This document shows, piece by piece, positions 1-6,047 of a DNA stretch of 8,817 nt. This DNA comes from Lentzea sp. GTDB taxonomy: Bacteria > Actinomycetota > Actinomycetes > Mycobacteriales > Pseudonocardiaceae. The position numbers and the translations under genes were made by a program. The stretch is from the NCBI GenBank assembly GCA_030146905.1, contig JASLAV010000642.1, forward strand, positions 1-8,817, written 5' to 3'. Within the stretch, counting starts at the first letter, position 1. The number at the start of each line of letters is the position of its first letter. The notes beneath the pieces are model-generated. The model searched no databases. It had not been told where the DNA came from and saw nothing but the letters and a program-made list of their open reading frames with translations.

Positions 1-882
1 GGGCGCGGCGGTCCGGCCGCCGAGCAGCAACCTGCGCAGCTCCCTCTGCTCCTTGCGAACCGTGACCAGCGCGGTGCCGTCGAGCACGGGGAAGTGCCGG
101 ACGCGCACCGGGAACTTCGTGTCGTGCAACGTGATGACGGCGGGCCGAAGGGAGATGACCGTGCCGGGAATGGTCGCCAGCACAGCCCCGACGAACGCGG
201 ACCGGTGCCCGAGCTCGTCGACGTTCACGAGCACCGACCCCTGCGCGTGCAACTTCTCCAGGCCGGCCTCGACGTCGCGAACATCGACCCATTGCCCCTG
301 AGGCGACCGTTCGGTGGTCACCCGCACCTGCTTGTGGTTGACCTCGACGATGGTGTTCACGTTGCCGGTCACCGTCTCGATGGGATCCCCGATGAGCGAG
401 CGCAGCAGAGCGGACGCGTCCGGTGCCTTGCCGCGGTTCGCCGGTCGTGCCAGATCCGCAGCCAGACGGTCGGCGTCGTCAGCGGCGTACCCCGGCACCC
501 GCAACCTGAGCCGGATCTGCTTGGTGGCGTTGCCGTCCGGGTTTTTACCGATCTTTCCCTGTGCGCGACCCAGTTCCTTGCGCAACTTCTTGATGTCGGG
601 CACTTCTGCCAGCACAACCGGCGACTCGACGATTGTGCGTTGCGCCTTGGGAAGATCCTTGACCAGGGCGGAGTCCACGACTCCGCTCTCCAGCACCGCG
701 CCGCGCTCACGAAGCCGGCTGAGCAGCAGCTCCAGGGCGAGGTTGTACTGGTGGTTGCGGCCGTGCGGACTTCCACTGACCTTGCCGCCAGCGCTCTTCA
801 TGACCAACGCGAGGTGGTCGCCGTCCGCCTCGATCTCGAACTCCGCGTTGAGCACGGCACCGGCGTCGTCTGTTGCGCGCAT
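1..882 (-). CDS. Uncharacterised protein, N-terminal part (C-terminus beyond left edge)
   Basis: An open minus-strand frame of 294 codons without a stop runs from ATG at 882 through the left edge, so only the N-terminal part is present. The predicted protein is soluble and shows no signal peptide or membrane segment. Residues about 10–130 look like one domain, with the stretch GRNHQYNLALELLLSRLRER and then KLRKELGRAQGKIGKNPDGN. Residues about 195–260 look like a second, small winged-helix-like module containing GHRSAFVGAVLATIPGTVI. I recall similar N-terminal segments in actinobacterial proteins that carry a nuclease-type C-terminus, but I cannot name the family and assign no function. The frame stays open upstream, and an alternative GTG at 1002 would add 40 residues. 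I prefer 882 because the extra segment has weaker third-position G/C bias. Neither start has a clear ribosome binding site. The gene is divergent from the sensor kinase. Confidence 0.75.
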   Translation of the reverse strand, partial: MRATDDAGAVLNAEFEIEADGDHLALVMKSAGGKVSGSPHGRNHQYNLALELLLSRLRERGAVLESGVVDSALVKDLPKAQRTIVESPVVLAEVPDIKKLRKELGRAQGKIGKNPDGNATKQIRLRLRVPGYAADDADRLAADLARPANRGKAPDASALLRSLIGDPIETVTGNVNTIVEVNHKQVRVTTERSPQGQWVDVRDVEAGLEKLHAQGSVLVNVDELGHRSAFVGAVLATIPGTVISLRPAVITLHDTKFPVRVRHFPVLDGTALVTVRKEQRELRRLLLGGRTAAP

Positions 883-944
883 GTCTTGGTCATCGGCGCC
901 TGTTGCGACAGGGTTACCGCAAGCAGGCGTCAGCCGGGCGTGTC

Positions 945-961
945 CAAGGACGATCTCCTTG
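945..961. repeat. Short inverted repeat, 6-5-6 dyad, upstream of the left-edge gene
   Basis: CAAGGA (945–950) and TCCTTG (956–961) form a perfect dyad around a 5-bp centre. It lies 63 bp upstream of the preferred start of the minus-strand gene and about 160 bp upstream of the kinase start. It could be an operator or a small RNA hairpin. If the minus-strand gene really starts at 1002, the dyad is coding and probably accidental. The minus strand here also reads AAGGAG followed seven bases later by TTG, but that frame stops after five codons. Confidence 0.3.
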
Positions 962-1106
962 CGATCCTGCGGTGTGCGCGAGACGGTTGCCAGGTGGCGC
1001 ACTAGGACTACTGCGCGCCCGGCCGGGGTGGACTCGGCGCGGTGGCCGGCAGGTGACGTTGCCGGGTCTCGTGCTTCGGACTGGCCTGTCCTGGCGCTGG
1101 CTCTCG

Positions 1107-1121
1107 TACGATGAGGACGTG
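1107..1121 (+). promoter_or_regulatory. -10 element of a leaderless promoter for the sensor kinase gene
   Basis: TACGAT at 1107–1112 fits the actinobacterial -10 pattern TANNNT. It is followed by exactly six bases and then the in-frame GTG at 1119. Transcription normally begins six to eight bases after a -10 element, so the start codon would sit at or next to the mRNA 5' end. No convincing -35 hexamer is visible 17–19 bp upstream. The same spacing recurs ahead of the RNase H gene, which strengthens the call. Confidence 0.5.
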
Positions 1122-2255
1122 TTCGCCCTTCTGCGGTCGGTGTGGGATGAGCCCCGGCCGGTGCGTCCGGCGGCGCGGCTGTGGTGGGACTGGGCGCTTG
1201 TCGCCGTGCTCCTGCCGGTCGCGGTGCTCGAGGCGTTGCTGCGGCCGGACCTGAGCTCGCGGGCCGGCTCGCTGGTCCTGGCGGTGGGGCTGCTGCCGCT
1301 GTTGCTGCTGCGCCGGAGCAGGCCGCTGGTCGTGGTCGTTGTCGCGTTCGGCGTGAACGCGGTCACCTCGCTGGTGCTCGGGGGCGAGCCCGAGCTCACC
1401 GTGATGGTGTACATGGTGCTCTTCCCGTTCTCGCTGTTCCGGTGGGGTTCCGGGCGTGAAGCGGTGATCGGGCTGGCAGCCATGCTCGGCAAAGTCGGGC
1501 TGTCGGCGGCGCTCGGCTTCCTCAGCGCGGGGGAGGCGGTGGGCGGAAGCGCTGTTCTCGGGACGGCGTGCGCCCTCGGTGCCGCGATGCGATACCGGGC
1601 GCGAGCACGGGCACGGGAGCTCGACCAGGTCAAGCTGCTGGAACGGGAGCGGCTGGCACGGGACCTGCACGACACGGTGGCGCACCACGTGTCGGCGATG
1701 GCGATCCGCGCTCAGGCGGGATTGGCGACGGCGGCGTCGCGGCCGGAGGCGGCGATCGAGGCGCTCGGCCTGATCGAGTCGGAGGCGTCTCGTGCGCTCA
1801 CCGAGATGCGCACGATGGTGCGAGCCCTGCGCCACGACGAGCCCGCGGACGTGGCACCCAGCCCTGGCGTCGCCGACGTCGAACGGCTCGCGAGCTCCGG
1901 CCGGCCCGGACCCGAGGTCGACGTGCGGATCGACGGGGCCGTCGACGACCTGCCGAAATCGGTGGGGACCGCGATCTACCGCCTCACCCAGGAATCGGTC
2001 ACCAACGCCCGGCGGCACGCCCGGCACGCCACCCGCATCGAGGTGCGGATCACCGTCGGCGACTCGTCCGTCCGCCTCCGGGTGAGCGACGACGGCGACA
2101 CCGGCAACCTCCGCGGCACCTCGGCGCAGGGGCACGGGCTGATCGGCATGACGGAACGCGCCAGCCTGCTCGGCGGCAGTTGCGAGGCGGGCCCGAACTC
2201 CGGCCGCGGCTGGACCGTGACCGCAGTGCTGCCGCTCACCGGGTCGGCCGCATGA
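1119..2255 (+). CDS. Two-component sensor histidine kinase, NarL-partner (HisKA_3) type
   Basis: This is a membrane sensor kinase of 378 residues if it starts at GTG 1119. The N-terminal half carries about six hydrophobic segments (near residues 23–41, 49–66, 69–88, 92–108, 114–134 and 139–157) with short loops and no obvious extracellular sensing domain. A basic linker (RYRARARARELDQ) leads into the dimerisation/phosphoacceptor helix ERERLARDLHDTVAHH, where His184 is the expected phosphorylation site. The C-terminal HATPase_c domain shows the N box QESVTNARRHA (Asn296), DDG at 324–326 and a G-box-like GHGLIGM. By family, it autophosphorylates with ATP and passes the phosphate to the regulator encoded next. 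The frame extends upstream to 873, but that stretch is antisense to the divergent gene's upstream region and reads unlike a kinase N-terminus. The 1119 start matches a -10 element and gives the usual short N-terminus (WDEPRPVRP) before the first membrane helix. The signal is unknown. Confidence 0.95.
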   Translation: MFALLRSVWDEPRPVRPAARLWWDWALVAVLLPVAVLEALLRPDLSSRAGSLVLAVGLLPLLLLRRSRPLVVVVVAFGVNAVTSLVLGGEPELTVMVYMVLFPFSLFRWGSGREAVIGLAAMLGKVGLSAALGFLSAGEAVGGSAVLGTACALGAAMRYRARARARELDQVKLLERERLARDLHDTVAHHVSAMAIRAQAGLATAASRPEAAIEALGLIESEASRALTEMRTMVRALRHDEPADVAPSPGVADVERLASSGRPGPEVDVRIDGAVDDLPKSVGTAIYRLTQESVTNARRHARHATRIEVRITVGDSSVRLRVSDDGDTGNLRGTSAQGHGLIGMTERASLLGGSCEAGPNSGRGWTVTAVLPLTGSAA

Positions 2256-2923
2256 GCGTCCGTGTCATCGTCGCCGACGACCAGGAGATCGTCCGCACAG
2301 GACTCTCGATGATCCTCGACGCCCAGCCGGACGTCGAGGTGGTCGGCCAGGCACCGGACGGGACGCAGGCCGTGGAACTGGCCCGCCGGCTGCGGCCGGA
2401 CGTGTGCCTCTTCGACATCCGCATGCCCGGAACCGACGGCATCGAGGCCACTCGCCTGCTCGCCGGACCCGGCGTCGCCGACCCGCTTGCCGTCGTCGTG
2501 ATCACCACGTTCGACCTCGACGAGTACGTCTACGCCGCCCTGCGCGCGGGCGCGAGGGGTTTCCTGCTCAAGGACGCCGGCACGGCCCTGCTCGCTCAAG
2601 CCGTCCACGCCGCAGCCTCCGGCGATGCCCTGATCGCCCCCAGCGTCACCGCTAGGTTGATCGAGGCCTTCGCGGACACCGGGCCTGCCGGCCGCGCCGG
2701 GCAGCCGATCGATCCGCTCACCGAACGGGAGGAGCAGGTCCTCGCCGCCGTCGCGGGCGGGCGCACCAACAGCGAGATCGCCAAGGACCTCCACATCGCG
2801 CTCAGCACCGTCAAGAGCCACATCGCCAGCCTGATGGCCAAGATCGGTGCCAGGAACCGGGTCGAGATCGCGATCTGGGCCTACGAGACCAAGCGCGTCC
2901 GGAGCGGACTCCGGCGCCAGTAG
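2252..2923 (+). CDS. Response regulator, NarL/FixJ family with LuxR-type HTH
   Basis: This 223-residue regulator has a receiver domain at residues 1–120: the acidic pair Asp9/Asp10, phosphoacceptor Asp55 in LFDIRMPGTDG, switch Thr85/Thr86 and Lys107 in FLLKDA. After a linker comes a LuxR-type DNA-binding domain (about 153–212) with LTEREEQVLAAVAGGRTNSE and the recognition helix STVKSHIASLMAKIG. All key residues are present, so it should be a functional transcription factor. Its ATG overlaps the kinase TGA (ATGA at 2252–2255), which indicates translational coupling and supports the two as a cognate pair. Its target genes cannot be read from the sequence. The DUF2306/oxidoreductase pair just downstream is a candidate by position. 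Confidence 0.97.
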   Translation: MSVRVIVADDQEIVRTGLSMILDAQPDVEVVGQAPDGTQAVELARRLRPDVCLFDIRMPGTDGIEATRLLAGPGVADPLAVVVITTFDLDEYVYAALRAGARGFLLKDAGTALLAQAVHAAASGDALIAPSVTARLIEAFADTGPAGRAGQPIDPLTEREEQVLAAVAGGRTNSEIAKDLHIALSTVKSHIASLMAKIGARNRVEIAIWAYETKRVRSGLRRQ

Positions 2924-3005
2924 CCGAAAGTACGACGAGTGCGTCGGACCATCGGCCAGGACGATCGCGGCCCAAGTGCCGATGAGGTGACACCGCCGCA
3001 CGGGC

Positions 3006-3021
3006 CACGATCTGGTGCATG
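3006..3021 (+). promoter_or_regulatory. Possible -10 element for a leaderless DUF2306 gene
   Basis: CACGAT (3006–3011), one base away from TACGAT, ends seven bases before the ATG at 3019. No Shine-Dalgarno sequence is visible ahead of this ATG, which fits a leaderless start. No good -35 element is seen. This is weaker than the matching calls at 1107 and 4941. The 95-bp spacer between the regulator and this gene otherwise holds only a weak 5-bp hairpin near 2933–2946. Confidence 0.3.
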
Positions 3022-3690
3022 ACCTCCTCCGCCAAGCTGGACAAGCTCATCCCGGCCGCGATCATCCTGTTCAGCGTCGTCCCGGTGCTCGGTGGCGCCC
3101 TCCGCTTGGCCGAGCTGAGCGGTGGCGCGGAGATCACACCGGACAACGCGCGGTTCTTCGCCTCGCCCGTGCCCGTGGTGCTGCACGCCGTCACCGTCAG
3201 CGTGTACTCCGTCCTCGGTGCCTTCCAGTTCGCTCCCGGCTTCCGCCGCCGCAGACGGGGATGGCACCGGGCGGCAGGAAGACTTCTGGTCCTTTGTGGA
3301 CTTCTCGGCGCGCTGTCAGGTCTGTGGATGACCGTGTTCTACCCCAAACCCGATGATGTGGGCCCTCTGCTGACCGGCATCCGGCTGGTGTTCGGAACGG
3401 CGTGGGCGCTGTTCATCGTCCTCGGGTTCGCCGCCATCCGCCGCAGGGACGTCGCAGGGCACCGCGCCTGGATGATCCGGGGCTTCGCGATCGGGCTCGG
3501 CGCCGGCACCCAGGCGGTGACGCTGACGGCGTGGCTCGTGGCAGTCGGCGAGCCCGGCCTGCTCAGCAACGCGGTGCTGATGCTCGCCGCCTGGATCGTC
3601 AACCTCGCCGTCGCGGAGTGGATCATCCGCCGCGCGGCGTCGCCGACTCGTCCGGCGCGCGCCGGACTCGCGCTCGAGGAGACCCGATGA
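3019..3690 (+). CDS. DUF2306-like integral membrane protein
   Basis: This is a 223-residue protein with about six membrane helices, near residues 10–30, 51–72, 86–107, 117–140, 152–176 and 181–203. The motifs HRAAGR (83–88), LLGALSGLWM and HRAWMIR (148–154) are typical of the DUF2306 family as I remember it: a His-Arg pair placed just before a helix, twice. The conserved histidines at helix ends might suggest a redox or heme-linked role, but the family's function is not established and I assign none. The cytoplasmic C-terminal tail is short and Arg-rich. Its TGA overlaps the ATG of the following oxidoreductase gene (ATGA at 3687–3690), and that gene's ribosome binding site lies inside this gene's last codons, so the two are probably co-translated. 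Confidence 0.85.
   Translation: MTSSAKLDKLIPAAIILFSVVPVLGGALRLAELSGGAEITPDNARFFASPVPVVLHAVTVSVYSVLGAFQFAPGFRRRRRGWHRAAGRLLVLCGLLGALSGLWMTVFYPKPDDVGPLLTGIRLVFGTAWALFIVLGFAAIRRRDVAGHRAWMIRGFAIGLGAGTQAVTLTAWLVAVGEPGLLSNAVLMLAAWIVNLAVAEWIIRRAASPTRPARAGLALEETR
3676..3681 (+). promoter_or_regulatory. Ribosome binding site of the MDR oxidoreductase gene
   Basis: GAGGAG lies five bases before the ATG at 3687, within the last codons of the DUF2306 gene. It is one of the few strong Shine-Dalgarno sequences in the window. It fixes the oxidoreductase start and indicates coupling to translation of the upstream gene. Confidence 0.75.
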
Positions 3691-4673
3691 AGGCAGTCGT
3701 CCAGGACCGGTACGGATCGCCGGACGTGCTGGAGTTCCGCGACGTGGAGCCGCCTGCGGCCTCCGGCAACGAGGTGCTCGTGCGGGTGCACGCGGCCTCG
3801 GTCAACGCGTACGACTGGCACATGATGCGCGGAGACCCCTACCTGGCCAGGCTCACCGGGATCGGAGTCACCACTCCCAGGATGAAGATCCGCGGTCGCG
3901 ACTTCGCGGGCAGAGTGGAGGCGGTGGGCAGGGATGTGCGGCGCTTCCGGCCCGGCGACGAGGTGTACGGCGACCTCGGCACCGCCGACGGAGCGTTCGC
4001 CGAGTACGTGTGCGTGTCCGAGGACCTCGTGGAGGCCAAGCCCGCCACCCTGACGTTCGAGCAGGCCGCCGCGGTACCGCTGGCTGGGCACACCGCGTTG
4101 AAGGGACTGCGAGACGTCGGAAACCTCCAGCCGGGACAGCACGTCCTGGTCAACGGGGCGTCCGGAGGCGTGGGCACGTTCGCCGTGCAGATAGCGAAGT
4201 CCTTGGGTGCCACCGTGACCGGCGTGTGCAGCATGAGGAACGTCGAGCTGGTGGCGTCGCTCGGCGCGGACCACGTCATCGACTACACCGCGGAAGACTT
4301 CACCAAGAACGGCACGCGCTACGACCTCGTCCTCGACCTGGTCGGCAACCACTCACTGACCGGGTTGCGGCGTGCGCTCAAGCCAGGTGGAACGATCGTG
4401 CTGTCCGGCGGGGGAGTGTTCAGCGGCAGCAGCCTCGTCGGCCCCATGCGGCTGATGATCAGGGCGAAGCTGCTGGCCCCGTTCGTCCGCGACCGGCTGC
4501 TGGTGCTCACCACGACACTCGACCGGGAGATCCTCACGGCGCTGCGGCACCTCGCCGAGTCGGGAGGCTTCACGCCGGTCATCGACCGCGCCTACTCGCT
4601 GGACGAGGTGCCCGATGCCATCCGCTACGTCGAGACCGAACACGCTCGCGCGAAGGTCGTCATCACCGTGTGA
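3687..4673 (+). CDS. NAD(P)-dependent MDR oxidoreductase, quinone-reductase-like, zinc-less
   Basis: This 328-residue protein has the full medium-chain dehydrogenase/reductase layout. The N-terminal GroES-like domain (about 1–120) has MKAVVQDRYGSPDVLEFRDV and GRDFAGRVEAVG at 70–81. It is followed by a Rossmann domain with NGASGGVGTFAVQIAK, glycine motif at 157–163, and then LGADHVIDY. The cysteine/histidine zinc ligands of alcohol dehydrogenases are missing from the usual positions. The enzyme is therefore expected to be a zinc-independent quinone oxidoreductase or enoyl/enone reductase using NADPH or NADH. The true substrate cannot be predicted. It should be cytosolic. The gene is tightly coupled to the upstream DUF2306 gene and followed by a strong hairpin. 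Confidence 0.92.
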   Translation: MKAVVQDRYGSPDVLEFRDVEPPAASGNEVLVRVHAASVNAYDWHMMRGDPYLARLTGIGVTTPRMKIRGRDFAGRVEAVGRDVRRFRPGDEVYGDLGTADGAFAEYVCVSEDLVEAKPATLTFEQAAAVPLAGHTALKGLRDVGNLQPGQHVLVNGASGGVGTFAVQIAKSLGATVTGVCSMRNVELVASLGADHVIDYTAEDFTKNGTRYDLVLDLVGNHSLTGLRRALKPGGTIVLSGGGVFSGSSLVGPMRLMIRAKLLAPFVRDRLLVLTTTLDREILTALRHLAESGGFTPVIDRAYSLDEVPDAIRYVETEHARAKVVITV

Positions 4674-4752
4674 TGGGGAACCCTCACCAGAAGAGCCCTG
4701 GGCACGCCACCGCCTGCCGCCGCGTGTGCTGGCCCATTGACGGCCCACAACG

Positions 4753-4793
4753 CCGAAAGGTCGGATGCTCGATGCGAGCATCCGCCCTTTCGG
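4753..4793. terminator. Hairpin terminator between convergent oxidoreductase and tRNA-Leu genes
   Basis: CCGAAAGG (4753–4760) pairs with CCTTTCGG (4786–4793), and CGGATGCTC (4762–4770) with GAGCATCCG (4776–4784). One T/C mismatch (4761/4785) separates the two stems, and the 5-nt loop GATGC can close by one more G-C pair. This gives 17 to 18 base pairs. There is no T-tract on either strand, which is common for GC-rich actinobacterial terminators. It lies between two convergent transcription units, so it probably works in both directions. The rest of 4674–4807 holds no convincing gene. Confidence 0.8.
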
Positions 4794-4807
4794 GTGAAGC
4801 ATGAAAC

Positions 4808-4893
4808 TGGTGTCCGAGGGGGGACTTGAACCCCCACCCCCTTTCGGGGACTAGCACCTCAAGCTAGCGCGTCTGCCATTCCGCCACCCAGAC
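4808..4893 (-). tRNA. tRNA-Leu, anticodon GAG, CCA encoded
   Basis: Read on the minus strand, the gene begins GTCTGGG, which pairs with CTCGGAC near the 3' end to form a 7-bp acceptor stem with two G·U pairs. The anticodon stem CTAGC/GCTAG encloses the loop TTGAGGT, giving anticodon GAG, which reads CUC and CUU leucine codons. A long variable arm (TCCCCGAAAGGGGG) marks it as class II. The T arm contains GGTTCAAGTCC. After discriminator A (4811) the genome encodes CCA (4808–4810). All the expected arms are present. Confidence 0.97.
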
Positions 4894-4903
4894 TGATGCG
4901 ACC

Positions 4904-4932
4904 AGGATACAGGCCGTCCGAGAGGCCCCGAA
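4904..4932 (-). promoter_or_regulatory. Promoter of the tRNA-Leu gene
   Basis: On the minus strand, TTCGGG (4932–4927) and TATCCT (4909–4904) are separated by 17 bp. The -10 element ends ten bases before the mature tRNA 5' end, so transcription would start near 4897 with a very short 5' leader for RNase P to remove. The -35 match is partial. The same TATCCT hexamer stands ahead of rnpB in this window. Confidence 0.5.
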
Positions 4933-4940
4933 CGCGGGGT

Positions 4941-4955
4941 TACGATCGGCCGGTG
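4941..4955 (+). promoter_or_regulatory. -10 element of a leaderless promoter for the RNase H fusion gene
   Basis: TACGAT (4941–4946) is followed by six bases and then the GTG start at 4953, the same hexamer and spacing seen before the kinase gene. The implied transcript would begin at or beside the start codon. No clear -35 hexamer is visible. The element lies back to back with the tRNA-Leu promoter in a 59-bp divergent spacer, so the two promoters may influence each other. Confidence 0.5.
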
Positions 4956-6047
4956 AAGGTCATCGTCGAGGCGGACGGCGGGTCGCGGGGCAACCCCGGA
5001 CCTGCTGGGTACGGCGCGGTAGTGCGCGACAAGCGGAGCGGCGAGACGCTGGCCGAACGCAAGGGGGCCCTCGGCGTCGCCACCAACAACGTCGCCGAGT
5101 ACCAGGGCCTCATCGCCGGGCTCAGGGCCGCCAAGGAGCTCGGGGCCGAGGCGGTGGACGTCCGGATGGACTCCAAGCTCGTCGTCGAGCAGATGTCCGG
5201 GCGCTGGAAGATCAAGCACCCGTCCATGCAGCCGCTCGCCAAAGAAGCGCAGGAGATCGCGCGGGCGTTCCACCAAGTCTCGTATGAGTGGATCCCGCGG
5301 GAGCGCAACCGGCAGGCCGACCGGCTCGCCAACGAAGCCATGGACGGCGCACAGGAAAAGCAGAAGGAAAAGCAAGAGCCCCAGGAAAAGCCCGCAGCCG
5401 AAGGCGACAAGCAGCCGCACTGGAGCGGCGCCACGGGTGAGCCGACGCGGATGATCCTGCTGCGCCACGGGCAGACCAGGCTGTCCGTCGAACGCCGCTA
5501 CTCCGGGCGGGGCGACCACCCGCTCACCGAGCTCGGGCTGGAGCAGGCGGAAAAGGCCGCCACCAGGCTGGCCGAACTGGACATCGCGGCGATCATCTCC
5601 TCACCGCTGCAACGAGCGGCCCAGACCGCCGGCAAGCTCGCGGAGAAGATCGGCGCCGAGGTCGTCACGCACCAGGGGCTCATCGAGACCGACTTCGGCG
5701 CGTGGGAGGGCCTGACGTTCGCCGAGGCCGCCCAGCAGGACCCGGAGGTCCACCGGCGGTGGCTGGGGGACACCAGCGTCAAGCCGCCGAGGGGCGAGAG
5801 CTTCGACGAGGTCAACGCCAGGGTCCGGAAGGCCCGCAGCGAGATCATCGCCAAGTACGGCGGCGGCACCGTCGTCGTCGTGAGCCACGTCACGCCGATC
5901 AAGACACTGCTCCGGCAGGCGCTGGACGTCGGGCCGCAGTTCCTGTTCCGGATGCACCTCGACCTGACGGGTGTGTCGATCGCCGAGTTCTACCCGGACG
6001 GGCACGCGTCGGTGAAGCTCGTCAACGACACCTCACACCTCAGCTGA
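4953..6047 (+). CDS. Bifunctional RNase HI / histidine-phosphatase (acid phosphatase, CobC-like) fusion
   Basis: This 364-residue fusion is known in actinobacteria; Mycobacterium tuberculosis Rv2228c is the described example and has about the same length. The N-terminal RNase HI domain (1–131) opens with KVIVEADGGSRGNPGPAGYG and carries the catalytic set Asp8, Glu49 (NNVAEYQGL), Asp73 (RMDSKLVVEQ) and Asp123 (ERNRQADRLANE). It should cut the RNA strand of RNA–DNA hybrids. A charged Lys/Glu/Gln linker (132–163) follows. The C-terminal phosphoglycerate-mutase-like domain (165–364) has LLRHGQT (Arg171, His172) with the phosphoaccepting His, IETDFGAWEG and VVSHVTP (His312). In the family this half acts as a phosphatase, sometimes linked to cobalamin synthesis. 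GTG 4953 is chosen because it begins the canonical RNase H N-terminus and follows a -10 element. Upstream in-frame codons overlap the tRNA promoter. Confidence 0.95.
   Translation: MKVIVEADGGSRGNPGPAGYGAVVRDKRSGETLAERKGALGVATNNVAEYQGLIAGLRAAKELGAEAVDVRMDSKLVVEQMSGRWKIKHPSMQPLAKEAQEIARAFHQVSYEWIPRERNRQADRLANEAMDGAQEKQKEKQEPQEKPAAEGDKQPHWSGATGEPTRMILLRHGQTRLSVERRYSGRGDHPLTELGLEQAEKAATRLAELDIAAIISSPLQRAAQTAGKLAEKIGAEVVTHQGLIETDFGAWEGLTFAEAAQQDPEVHRRWLGDTSVKPPRGESFDEVNARVRKARSEIIAKYGGGTVVVVSHVTPIKTLLRQALDVGPQFLFRMHLDLTGVSIAEFYPDGHASVKLVNDTSHLS

Noticed and set aside
94..1005. Plus-strand open frame of 303 codons over the left-edge gene
   Set aside because: The minus-strand frame gives a regular soluble protein with domain-like segments, while the plus-strand translation is irregular and Arg/His/Val-rich. 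The two cannot both be typical coding sequence.
1008..2135. Long minus-strand open frame (375 codons) opposite the sensor kinase
   Set aside because: It is antisense to a clear histidine kinase, its protein is low-complexity and rich in Arg, Pro and Gln, and it shows no domain. Such shadows are expected in GC-rich DNA.
2899..2914. CCGGAG-CGGA-CTCCGG hairpin in the last codons of the response regulator gene
   Set aside because: It has only six base pairs inside coding sequence with no T-tract, and such GC-rich palindromes are frequent by chance here.
1976..3001. Minus-strand open frame opposite the response regulator
   Set aside because: It mirrors the regulator, whose motifs are complete. 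The antisense protein has no recognisable motif.
3339..4352. Minus-strand open frame opposite DUF2306 and the oxidoreductase
   Set aside because: It spans two well-supported genes on the other strand and has no family features.
4674..4804. Open frame continuing past the oxidoreductase toward the tRNA
   Set aside because: It has no supporting ribosome binding site and contains the terminator hairpin, and its translation looks random.
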